Position numbers and translations under genes: made by a program. A stretch of DNA of 64,000 bases from Cytospora piceicola. Lineage: Eukaryota; Ascomycota; Sordariomycetes; Diaporthales; Cytosporaceae. This document shows positions 1 through 10,572 of this stretch, piece after piece; position 1 is the first letter of the stretch; the number at the start of each line of letters is the position of its first letter. Below the pieces are notes generated by a model. It worked only from the letters and a program-made list of their open reading frames with translations. It did not search any database and was not told the origin of the DNA. The DNA lies in contig JALQBC010000005.1 of assembly GCA_023375675.1 (NCBI GenBank), forward strand, positions 1,550,001-1,614,000, written 5' to 3'.

Positions 1-2296
1 AGTGCAACAAGTCCAACCGCATATGCAAATACGCCAACGAGCACGAGCCCGGTCAGCTCTCCGAGGGCTCTGATGTCGAGGCCTCACCGAGGCCCGCCAA
101 GCGTCCACACCGTCCCGCGCCCCCTTACGCCGATGTGCCGCCTCCCCAGCCCCACTCGACGCCAGGGAGCGTGGGGGTCGGCGGTGGCGGCAGTGTCCAC
201 GAGCAGCCGCGGGGTGTGCCCGGCTCTGTACTCGACTACTTTGGCGCCAGGCTGGAGCGCCTGGAAAAGTTTGTCTTCAACCCCAGCCCCGCCTCCGCGG
301 GCGCCGCGCCAGAATGGGGTCAGTCGCGAGCGCCGTATGGGCCTTATGCCACCGTCACCGGGTCGCCAACCACCATCCGGAGCCTCAGCGTCAAGGGAAA
401 CCTGCGAACGCGATTCTTCGGGCAGAACGAGACCAGGGTGCTTTTGAACTTGTTTGACGAGGCCAGGGAGTTCATCCTCAACAGGTCCAGGGGCGACGAC
501 ATCCGGGTGCTCTTCGAGCAGTTGCACAAAATTTACATGGCCGTGCAGGAGGAGAACAGGAGGGCACTGGCGCCGATATCAGTGTTTACCGACTCCATGC
601 TCCCGGTGCAGAAGCGGATGGCCGATATTTTGCCAAGCAAATCGATTTGTGACCGACTACTAGATGCCTATATTGCCATGTCGGAAGGCCTTTACCGAGT
701 CGTCCATGTGCCATCCTTCAAGGCTGAATACGAGACTTTCTGGTCGCAGGCAGGCGTCTCGGACGCGTTCCTTCCACGCCTGATGTGCATGCTGTCACTT
801 GGCGCAAGGTTCGAGACGGAATCCAGAGGACTCAGTCATGACCGTGCCGATGGTATTCATGCTCCTACGGCGTGTGCTCTCGCCCGTGGCTGGCTGGATG
901 GACTTCGTGGGAAGCAATTGGTAGACATAGACACGCTGCAGTGTGAGGTGCTACACCTCCATGCCTCACGCATGATGTCTTCCCGGAACCAAGAGTCATG
1001 GACACAATTAGGCTTCATCGTGCGGATGGCCATGACCATGGGTCTGCACCGCGATCCTGACGAGTTCCCTCAGATTCGACCTTTCTACGCCGAGCTGCGC
1101 CGAAGACTATGGTACACTGTCATAGACATGGACCTGCATGTTGCTCTGGCCTGCAACCTTCCATGCGCCGTTCGGGAGGGCGAGTACAGCTGCAGGCCGC
1201 CAAGCAACCTCGACGACAACGACATATTCCCAGACATGGCCAAGCTTCCACCCTCGAAACCGATCGACGAGTATACCAACTCCCAACTGCAAGCCTACGC
1301 CTCACGAACTCTTCCCCATCGAATCCGCGTATCCAGCATCATCAACCGCCTCGACACAATCCGTGATTTCCAGGAGGTCCTCGACTGCGGTGTCAAGCTG
1401 GAACAGCTCCTCGACGACGTCAACCACTTGTTCCCCAGGCGCAACCAGACGCTGGACCCGCGCGCCAAGTTCAAGGAGTGGCGCATGCGCGCGCTGCTGG
1501 ATATGCATGTCCGCAGACCGCTACTCGCGCTTTACCGTCCTTTCGCACTAAGCACGGTGGAGTGCCCCAGCCACATCACCACGAGCTATCTGAAGAGCTC
1601 GATGGTCATGCTGACATACATGGATGAGCTGGACCCCGGAGCGCCCGGGTTTGGCGACGTGAGTCACATGTATCATGTCGTGCTGAAGCATGACATAATG
1701 CAGGCAGCGTTCAGTGTGTGTTACTTCATCAAGAGCGCGAACGAGCAACTGGCGAGGAACAACATGGCTGCCTTGAACGGCCAGCTTCCGAGTCCCGATG
1801 CGTTCCAGCACGATGGCCTGGGCTTCATCAACGCCCTGGACAACCGCATGGTGTGGAGCACGCAGGGGATGACGCGGGCGGTGCAGCAGACGCTCGACAG
1901 CTTCGTGACCATGGTGAAGGACTCGTCGTGCGACCTGAAGGACACCCTCATCCTGTCGGCGGTGCTGAACTCGGTGAAGGGGGCGACGCACGAGGAGAGG
2001 GTCCAGAGGATCACCGAGGGCATCGTCAAGATCGTGGACGCGTCCATGGTGTCGCTCAACACGAGCCCCGAGGCCATCGCCAACATGCCCATGATGAGTG
2101 GGCCCAACACGCCTGTGGACCCGTATGCGCCGCGGGGGCTTTACAGTCCTGCTACGGTGAGTTCTCTTCTCGAAAGGCCCGAGTGATTGTCGGTGGAAAG
2201 CTTGCTAACTTGTGCTGGCTGTAGTTCTTTGGCGACTTTTCTTACTGGGACACGGACCAATGGGACTTGGCGACTAATCCTATGGGCTTCAACTGA
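1..2296 (+). CDS. Zn(2)-Cys(6) fungal transcription factor (5' truncated by window)
   Basis: Sequence-specific regulator expected to act in the nucleus. The frame is already open at base 3, and the first residues (C-N-K-S-N-R-I-C) fit the last two cysteines (C-x6-C) of a Zn2Cys6 binuclear cluster, so the start and first four cysteines lie upstream of the window. A Pro-rich linker is followed by a fungal_trans-type middle homology region (around bases 650-1560, with L-Y-R-V-V-H-V-P-S-F and R-R-L-W-Y-T). Exons are <1..2156 and 2225..2296. The phase-0 intron has a GTGAGT donor and ends CTGTAG, and the last exon adds 23 residues rich in W, D and F ending M-G-F-N. Stopping at 2186 instead would lose this acidic-aromatic tail. 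The target genes are unknown; the neighbouring thiolase is only a positional candidate. Confidence 0.9.
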
Positions 2297-3937
2297 GCGA
2301 GACAAGTGGTTTCATGAAGAGATTCGCGATGCCTCGAGGCATGTTCCCGAGAACGACCGATACCTACATGCCAACAATTGAATTCATGAGAGAAAAAACA
2401 CAGCTTGTCCAGCGACCGAGGGCGGTGTACGCGACACGAGAAGTACCGTGGCGAGACCGCGGGAATAACATGGAAGGATTGAGGAGGATGACAAAACCAT
2501 GTATGTGCACGGGGCGTGGGAACGGCCAGGCGATTGTCCGATTCGACAAAACGCCAGTGGCCGGTCGGACGGGGGCTTTCCTTTCCGAATTCATGGTCTA
2601 CAAAAAAAAAAAGTACCTCCTTGGAGGACGGCTGGGTGTTGAACAAAAGTGGGAGTCAGCGAGAGAAAAATGTCAAGTGGGAAGGAGGAAGTAAAGTGTG
2701 GGTGGAGGCCGGGCTAGAAGTGGTCATGGGTGAAGAAGATGTCGGCCAGAAAAGCTTGTGATTTCTTGGGCCATTTTGGATCGTCACTTGATACCCCCAA
2801 TTCGTTTCTATTTTCTTTTTCTTTTTCTGCTTCCGTTTGCTTTCGAAAGATCGCGCATACTGTTTTTACCCACCCCAAGGTGGAAAAACGGGGCATTTAT
2901 TTGGTTTTGGGGGAGGGGGGGGGAAGAAAACTGTTGTCTAGATTATCTGTATAGACCTGCCTGTCGTTATCAGCTTATACCCAATCTGTTATTCATTCGT
3001 TCATACCTAATAAGACCAGTCATCTCATCCCATCACATGCAGATTAGTCGAAGCCTGGCCGGACAATATGCTGTCGATAATGATGCGGACGTCTCAGGCG
3101 ACGATGGAGCACAGCCATTGCCACATACTTCCCTCCGCGGCGCCGTCGCACCAGCCAGAGACCAAGCCACAGAGCCTTGGGGACACGGTCACCCTCCAGT
3201 GCCGGTAACAGTACGACCTTGTCACCGTCGGTGACCGTGGCAGTCAGTGGTGATGTTGTCTGTACGTCTTGCGGGTTGACAGGGGTCACTGGCGCAGGAG
3301 ACCTTCCGGCTTGCGGACGAGGGCGATTCTGGCAAGCAATGCGAAATATCACTTTTATAATACGAGCGAGAAAAGAACAGACCTGGTCATACTTTGGTAA
3401 TTTTGGACGGTGGTTGGATGAGGTTGGATGAAGTGCCCAAAGAGGTTAGGGTAACGGCCCCGAGGCGGGATTCCCCATCTGGCAATTAGCATAATGTGGA
3501 TGTGGATGTGGATGTGGGGCTCGGGGACCCGGGGTGCATATGTATCAATTTATCATTATCAAATATGTATCAGCAGGGGTTTAGACGTCCTGACATCCTA
3601 AGTGGTTGGTTGGTTGGTTGGGTGGTCGACGTCGGAGGTGTCAGCATCTGGGGAATAACTGATAATACCTGAATACCTCGGCATTCTGTGGCATCCCCGC
3701 AAGGCCCATGTCATTCATTGCTTTGGGGTTTTGCTTCGTCACGCCAACAACGCCGACATATAAATCTAACAGAGAGAAAGAGAAGAGGGGTTTGAATACT
3801 AAAGCTGAAGTAACCACCCAGTCTTCTTCCTCACAATCCACCGTTTCCCGTTTCCTGTTTCCAATCTCCAGGCACAGTTCTAGAGGTGCCTCTCAGTATT
3901 CTTCCTCATCCGTTCCAGCGTCAACGCAAAAGTCACC
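2297..3937. other. Intergenic region, no gene seen
   Basis: Only short overlapping frames without recognisable domains. It contains polypurine and polypyrimidine tracts (2605-2615, 2810-2830, 2910-2925), a TGTGGA tandem repeat at 3495-3517 and a GGTT repeat at 3604-3620. It probably holds the 3' UTR of the transcription factor and the promoter and 5' UTR of the thiolase. Confidence 0.6.
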
Positions 3938-5372
3938 ATGGCCCCAAAACCAAAGCAGCCATGCTACGTCCTCGGCGTGGGCATGACCAAGTTCATCAAG
4001 CCCCGGGGCAAGGTGGACTACACCGAGCTGGGTTTCGAGGCCGGCGTCAAGGCGATGCTGGATGCCAAGATCAACTATGATGATGTCGAGCAGGGCATCG
4101 CTTGCTACTGCTATGGGGACTCGACCTGCGGGCAGCGTGTCTTCTACCAGTTCGGCATGACCCAGATCCCCATCATCAACGTCAACAACAACTGCTCCAC
4201 TGGGTCTACAGGCCTGGCCATCGGGAGGCAGTACGTATCCAGCGGCGCTGCCGACTGTGTCTTGGTTGTCGGGTTCGAGAAGATGATGCCCGGAAGCCTT
4301 CAGACATTCTTCAATGACCGGGAGAACCCCACAGGGACGACAGGCAAGATGATGGCTGCAACACGGGGCTTCACGAACGCCCCCGGTGCCGCTCAGATGT
4401 TCGGGAATGCCGGTCGGGAGTACATGGAGAAGTGAGTGTCCCGACCGAGCCCACCTAGACCCCAAAGCTGAACACAGACGTAGGTACGGCGCCAAACCGG
4501 AGGACTTTGCCGAGATCGCCCGCATCAACCACGCCCACAGCGTGAACAACCCGTACTCGCAGTTCCAAGACGTCTACACGCTCGAGCAGATCCAGAACGC
4601 GCCCATGATCCACGCGCCCCTGACGAAGCTCCAGTGCTGCCCGACGTCGGACGGCGGGGCCGCCGCCGTGCTCGTGTCGCAGGCCTTCCTGGACGCGCGG
4701 CCGCACCTCCGGGGCCAGGCGGTGCAGGTGGCGGGCCAGTGCCTGGCGACCGACGCGCCCTCGCTCTTCTCCCGGGGCGCCATGGACCTCATGGGGCGGG
4801 AGATGACGCAGCGGGCGGCGCGGGCGGCGCTGGCCGAGGCCGGGGTGTCGCCGGCCGACGTCAGCGTGTGCGAGCTGCACGACTGCTTCAGCGCCAACGA
4901 GATGATCACGCTCGACTTCCTGGGCCTGTGCGAGCCCGGGCGGGCGCACGAGATGGTGCGGCGGGGGGACATCACGTACGGCGGCGGCCGGGGCCTCGTG
5001 GTCAACCCGTCGGGCGGGCTCATCTCCAAGGGCCACCCGCTGGGCGCGACGGGCATCGCGCAGTGCGCCGAGCTGGTGTGGCACCTGCGGGGGTGGGCCA
5101 ACAACCGGGCCGTGGCGGGCACGCGGTACTGCCTGCAGCACAACCTCGGGCTCGGGGGCGCCGCGGTCGTGACGGTGTACAGGCGGGCGGACGGGGCCGC
5201 CGCGCCCGAGGTGGGCGACGCCGCCGTGGGCGAGGCCACCGGCCTGGGGTACAACCCCGCCACGCAGGCCCGGGGCTTCACGGCCGCGCAGGCCCGGGCG
5301 GTCAGGAGCAGGGAGAGGGCCAGCGAGTGGGCCCTGCAGGACACGGAGGAGAAGGTGCAGGCCAGGTTCTAG
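3938..5372 (+). CDS. SCP-x type thiolase / acetyl-CoA C-acyltransferase-like protein
   Basis: Thiolase-fold protein of the sterol-carrier-protein-x group, which cleaves branched or other 3-ketoacyl-CoAs in peroxisomes. Exons are 3938..4431 and 4484..5372 (52-bp intron, GTGAGT donor, CTGAAC branch site), giving 460 aa. Residues seen: the nucleophile Cys86 in N-N-N-C-S-T-G, H297 in the H-D-C-F-S motif, H349 in G-H-P-L-G-A-T-G, and a C-terminal N-L-G-L-G-G-A turn. There is no fused SCP2 lipid-transfer domain; many fungal members are thiolase-only. The C-terminus A-R-F differs from a canonical PTS1 only in its last residue, so peroxisomal targeting is inferred. The second exon is markedly GC-rich at third positions compared with the first. 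The exact substrate cannot be read from sequence. Confidence 0.92.
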
Positions 5373-5734
5373 GCGGGCGTGCGATGGCTGTCGAGTGCCC
5401 AGCTCAGGGGGTGCGGTAGTGACGGATGTGACATGATCTTCCGCGCTCTTGGTTTTCAGCAGATTGCCGAGGTGGACATGGTAGGGACTGTAAAAGGGAA
5501 CGAATGTTTTTTGGCAACTGTTTTTGAAAGTTGGATGCATTCTCAGTCTCTCATTCTCCTGCCAGTCCTGCTTGTTGACCTAGCCTACGGTAGTGAGTTG
5601 CAGCCTTACGGCCTAGGAAACTTGCCGTCCTATTTGACCTTTTTGCTACACTCAAATTGTCTTTGGGTTTATTGTTTAGGAAAGGCCCCGAAGTCATGAG
5701 TCTACCGTGACTGAAAACAAAGTGGAACATAGTG
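5373..5734. other. Intergenic, nothing recognised
   Basis: Probable 3' UTR of the thiolase. No supported coding or RNA feature. Confidence 0.5.
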
Positions 5735-6147
5735 TCAAAAGGTATTGATGAGGTGGAAGTTGTTGAGCAGGTGTTCTTTGCCGGTGTGCAGACCCTCTCG
5801 CTCTGCGTTGATTTTCCTCCGTAGTATCACCCAACTGACAGATGTTGGCCTCGGTTTTGATTTTCGAAAATGTTTGTCAAGAAGACTCTGAAGCTTTTGT
5901 AAACGTTTCTGAATACCATCCTTTAGTATTTGCTTTGCTTCGTCGATACTGGTCCGATGCTAGTGCGGCCATTGCTCTCGACATAAAGTCTCGAGCTGTT
6001 TGCTAGTGCTTTTAATTCCTCCAGTTCATCTTCCAGTGCAAGAACTTCGTCCGAATGGTGAGGTGCGTGTTTGACAAGTGTCGAAACTTGGACTGTCAAT
6101 GTACCGAAAGCAATCGGCGATGCTATAAACGACAGCGGATCTGCCAT
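5735..6147 (-). pseudogene. Frameshifted remnant of a fungal STAND/NLR N-terminal domain
   Basis: Read on the minus strand from the ATG at 6147, the protein begins M-A-D-P-L-S-F-I-A-S, a hallmark start of the N-terminal domain of many fungal STAND (NACHT/NB-ARC-ankyrin) proteins. After about 65 residues the frame ends (TAA near 5928). A different frame across the same point (about 5945-5955) continues for about 70 residues (S-I-D-E-A-K-Q-I-L-K-D-G, then K-L-Q-S-L-L-D-K-H-F) to a TGA at 5735. The amphipathic, Lys/Leu-rich pattern continues across the junction, so this is best read as one domain broken by an indel. No NACHT domain or repeats follow. An unrecognised intron is possible, but no consensus donor sits at the break. 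Confidence 0.6.
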
Positions 6148-6882
6148 AGTTGTCGCAGTCAAACCATAAATAAAGGGGAAAAGACACCACAAAACCTAGC
6201 TACACCAGAGATTAAATGTAACAAGTAAAGTTCAATAGATCTTTCAAGTCGATGTTGCTAGTCGATGTTGCTAGTCAAGCAGAATAGTCTCACGTGTGGG
6301 TACTCATGTTTGCATGGATAGTTGCACGGAGACAAGATATCTTTTGAAGTACCTATCACCTCACTGCGGCAATATCTCCCCCGAAGCCACTGAATTCACA
6401 AAGAATTTTATCACCTTGTGACATCAATCACCTCATGTGCCCGAAAGCTGAAGGGGCCTGTTATCTGATGATGAATGCATATACGAGGTGCGCTCAGGTA
6501 AGCCTTGCCGCAACCCTCAGGACAATCCTATGTGTTTTTAGTCGGATTTGATTCGTTATATTCATCAGGACGAGTAAGCAGGCGCAGCAAGCCGCATAGC
6601 GCCACAATTTGCTGTGTAACGGGTGTCGTGGGCGGTGGAGCAACCAGCACGACGTATATCGAACGACGCAAGCTGCAGTTCTTCCAGGCAAACGAAATCA
6701 CTGCCTTACCCTGCTGATAGGCTATCAGGAACTCTTGGTGCACACGGGGTTGCTTACAATTATTCAGCAGTGACGTTTGTTTCTCATTTTCTCCTTATCA
6801 ACCAGTTCCTCCGCAAGAGCACCGAAAGCAACTAAGTTCCAGCTTCCACGGCCACCGAGATTTCCAAACCTCACTTATTGCT
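6148..6882. other. Intergenic, nothing recognised
   Basis: Contains a short direct duplication of a GTCGATGTTGCTA unit at about 6248-6275. No coding features are supported. The 3' part is presumably the promoter of the Nudix gene. Confidence 0.5.
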
Positions 6883-7895
6883 ATGGCTGACGAACAGGCT
6901 GAGGCAACAAGCCTGCTGAAGCTCATTTCATTGAATGACAGGTATGGATAGCACACAAATTATTCCTGACCTTGCTATAGTAACATCTTCGTCACAGCTG
7001 TCCATACGAATCCTCGTTTTTCGATCCACTCTACCGGCTATACCTGCCCAACGATGATCGCCCACACGGTTTCTTACTTCCAGAAATTGTCGAGAAGATG
7101 CCATGGACGAGCGACTTCGAGATCTCACACGAAAATCCCAGAACAGTGAGGGTATTGGACTCCTCCGCAGGCCAAGACACATCGGCGGCCTGTAACAAGG
7201 CATTCGCAAAGCTAGTCGCAGACTGCCAGAGGAAGGATCTTTTCAAGCTTAACGGCGAAGAATATGAAGAGTTCGCTGTCGTCGGTGTCAAGTACCCTGT
7301 GCGCCTCTTCCGGTATGCTGCACCGCTTTTCGGCATTGTGAGCCAGGGTGCTCATCTAACGGCATACACCCGTACGTCAGGTGGCTTGAAGATTTGGGTC
7401 CCCCGTCGGAGTCCTACCATCAGCACATTTCCCAACAAGCTCGACAGCACAGTCGCTGGGGGCGTTTCTGCCAAGGACACTCCATTTGAGACCATTGTAC
7501 GAGAAGCAGATGAGGAAGCGTCTCTTCCCGAAGAATTGACACGGCGGGGCATTCGGCCGGTCGGAGTCCTTACCTACATTACTCTGCTCGAAAACGGTCA
7601 AGGAGAGGTTGGGGGGCTGGTCAAACCGGACATGGTTCACGTGTACGACATGGAGGTCGCTGAAGACATTGTGCCGAAGCCGCACGACGACGAGGTCAAG
7701 GAATTTTACCTTCTGACCCCAGAGGAGGTAAAGGCGGCGCTGCTTCGCAACGAGTTCAAGACCAACTCCGCAGCTGTCATGGTCGACTTCTTCATCCGAC
7801 ATGGGATCATCAGTGCGGATGATGAGCTCGACTACCCCGAGATGAATATGCGTCTTCATCGCACTTTACCATTCGCCACGTCACCGCGATTGTGA
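6883..7895 (+). CDS. DUF4743/Nudix hydrolase, thiamine-pyrophosphokinase-related family
   Basis: Exons are 6883..6941 and 6998..7895 (56-bp intron; the acceptor at CACAG keeps the frame), giving 318 aa. The N-terminal half fits DUF4743 (S-C-P-Y-E, then L-P-E-I-V-E-K-M). The C-terminal half is a Nudix domain, with the box around A-G-G-V-S-A-K-D and R-E-A-D-E-E-A-S-L holding the R-E-x-x-E-E metal-binding core. The canonical Glu seven residues earlier is Asp and the final Gly of the box is replaced, as is common in this subfamily. Family knowledge: the yeast relative YJR142W and plant Nudt20 hydrolyse damaged thiamine diphosphates such as oxothiamine forms, so a repair role in thiamine metabolism is likely. 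No targeting signal is obvious. Starting at 7098 instead would remove conserved DUF4743 sequence. Confidence 0.9.
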
Positions 7896-8326
7896 TTCCC
7901 AAAACCATGAGTATCTCGTATTCGCCAGGTAGAAACAGATATCAGTTCAGTTAGTCGAAGGCTCCAGGCGACCAGTATTTTTGGGCAAGATGAGGAGGCA
8001 ACGAGTTAATCATCCATCTCTTAGCCATGAAAGCAGTTTCCTGCCTATTTCTGTAGCCTTCAGTTGAATTATATGCCTATCATTGATTCAAAGTCATTCC
8101 ACCCTAGAAGCTTAACCGCATTGTGATTCGCAAGTACCTGAGTAGAGTTGACTCAGCGCACAAGAAGAACCAAGCCTTGTAAGGCAGCTACTTAGTATAT
8201 GAGATTATTACTTGACCGAGGTTGAACATCCTCTCCCAATCGCGAGGATCAGTTAACCAAATCAACGCACCATCAAGACCTTAATTCCATGCAGATGCTA
8301 TCTTGCATGTGCATGTAATAGTGATA
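7896..8326. other. Convergent intergenic region, nothing recognised
   Basis: Lies between the 3' ends of the Nudix gene and the unknown on the minus strand. No coding or RNA feature is supported. Confidence 0.5.
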
Positions 8327-9206
8327 CTACTGCCTCGCCTCCCACTCTGCCAGTGCCTTTCTGCAATCTTCTCGGCAGAAATTGTCTGGCCAGCCGTGTT
8401 GGCGGTAGATGTCGCGAACCTCCTACTCGAGACGACACCATCAGTACGTTCATTTACATAAGATACCTTTCTCGTAATTGTGCAGAAACAGGAAAGTCCT
8501 CAAAGCGAAGGATAAGGACACATACCTCCGTCGCCGTGTCCCGGTAGAACAGAACCCCGTCCTCCACGCTCCCCGGCACCACAGCCCACTCCAAACTCCG
8601 GTACTTATTCACCCACTCCTCGAAGAAGTCGGCGACAGGGCGCGTCCGGAACGCCCGCCAGTACCCAGGGCTGTCCGCCTGAACCTCCGCCCCCCCCTCC
8701 CCGCGGCGCTCCGGCGTGCCCATTATGACGAAGTCGGTCATGGTCCCGGCCTCGACGTCGACCAGCAGCCAGCTACCGTAGCGGCCGCCCCTGGCCAGCA
8801 CGGCCACGTGCGGCGGGACCCCGCCGGCCCCGTGCGGCGACAGCACGCCGTCGACGGCGCCGCGGCCGAGCGCCCACCGCAGGAGCCCGTCGCCGTCGTC
8901 CCAGCGGAGCGCCGTCGTCGAGGGGCCGATCAGCGCGTTGCCCTCGCCGCCCTCGGTGGCGGCGATGACGGGCACGTGGCGGAGGAGGTCGCGCACCGCG
9001 TCCGTCTTGGGGCCCAGCCGCGCCAGGAACGAGTCCGTCAGCGCGGGCCAGCCCGAGGCCGGGGCGTCGAGGACGGCGGAGGCGGGGAGGCGCGGCAGGG
9101 TGGCCAGGAAGCCGTAGAAGGTGCGCAGCGCCGTGACGGTGGACGTGCGCGAGTAGGGGCCTGCGTTGGTGGGAGTGGGTGAGCCGGATGGCTGGTCAGT
9201 AGCCAT
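8327..9206 (-). CDS. Conserved fungal protein of unknown function
   Basis: Exons (minus strand) are 9206..8526 and 8422..8327, giving 258 aa. The donor GTATGT after T-A-T-E and a TAG acceptor join to E-V-R-D-I-Y-R-Q-H-G-W, giving a highly charged, cysteine-containing tail (N-F-C-R-E-D-C-R-K-A-L) that supports the second exon. The body looks globular: an Ala/Leu-rich helical N-terminus, then a beta-rich segment around S-W-L-L-V-D-V and a W-rich stretch Y-W-R-A-F-R. There is no signal peptide or membrane segment. The start at 9206 was preferred over 9239 because the extra eleven codons look like leader. I do not recognise the family; the Cys pair in the tail may bind a metal. The coding region is strikingly GC-rich. 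Confidence 0.75.
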
Positions 9207-10572
9207 GGTTGCTTTTGAATTTTGTGTGACGTGGAACAATGGATTGTTGTTGGAAAGAAGATATCAGAGGCAGGTAGCGACTGGGTTGAAGCTGGTGTTG
9301 ACTACTAAGGACAGGTTCCATACAGCTTACCGCATGTCGTTTCAAAAGATGTAGGCTGATTATTGGGGTTTGATGGGTGGGGTGGCACAGTTGTATCATT
9401 TCCTAGATACTCCGGGAGGTAAGCCTTTGTTTCTTGATGATAGAGTACGAGCTTCGTCTTAGGGAGTCGTCTATGATATATATCAAATACCTGAGACTCA
9501 GAGCACTAGCTTAGGTATGAAAACGTTATAGACGAGGCTGTCAAGCACATTGCCTTGATCGGACCCGTCGTCTGCAATTATGATGAGGCGCTGCAACTTA
9601 ATCTTCTACATCACTTCTATTGGCACTATCTCCGGAAGGATAAGATTAGCAGGTTATGCTACTAGTATCGTCGCTTTCAGCGTGTATATTCTCACCGAGT
9701 TTAGTCCCTTCTCTATTAGACTCGCGGTCTTCCCTAGCAGTCAATCGAAAGGTTATCATCAACTCTTGAGGACTGCTTAGAATCGCTCTCCCCGTTATCC
9801 GATGCTCTCAGTCTTCGGTATCCTGCGAAACTGGTTGTTAACTTAATTGTATGCCTAAGCACTAAATCTATTGCCGTCATATTCAGCCTTGTTGCTGCGA
9901 TTGAATGATCTCCAGAATCATAGTTTGGAAAAGGCCCCGAGATATCTCGTCTATAGCGGGAGCCCTGCAATTTTGGCTATCTACTTGGAAACTGAACAGG
10001 AACATTGTGTACGGATTCTTCCAAAGTGACGCCCGCTGTCATGGGTGTCTATCATGTCCTAATAAATAACCAATGGAACCAGTGGTGCTTACTGTTTGAA
10101 AGATTGGGGCCGCAGGGTGAGTACCAGCCTTTCAAGGGTCAAACTTGTCAATGTATAATTAGGGCATGAAAGTATTCGGGCTAGCCTTTCCTCATGAGAT
10201 AACGACGCTGTGTAAGTCCTATGTTCCTGCTGGTAAGTACGTATACCAGAGCCGGGAGCACTGTCACCTCGCTGAATGGGAACTATAGTTCATGGTAGAA
10301 GACTTGGCTGTTGCAAGAGAAGAGGTATGTATTCTATGGACAGTAAAGGTAGCGGGACGGTGTTGCTGAATATATATGTCATGGTACGTGTGAGGCTGTG
10401 ATAAGCACGCACGACACGATACTCAAACGTACCATCTGCGTACAATCTAATCCATACATGAGTTGGTTTAAACAGGAAATTCTTCAAAATGTTTACTGTC
10501 CGCCGTTCTGTCCCCCCCTCCCCACCCCCACTCGGAAAAATTAGATTACAACGTAATGCCGTGTCAACCAGC
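9207..10572. other. AT-rich, apparently decayed intergenic region
   Basis: Frames here are short and interrupted. The stretch 9530-9790 reads as coding-like peptide broken by stops on both strands, suggesting an eroded gene or element, but I could not assign it. It marks the boundary between the GC-rich genes to the left and the candidate terpenoid cluster to the right. Confidence 0.4.

Noticed and set aside
4455..5540. Long minus-strand frames opposite the thiolase (also 22 kb and 27 kb antisense frames)
   Set aside because: Antisense shadows of GC-rich coding sequence; Arg/Pro/His-rich translations without domain similarity.
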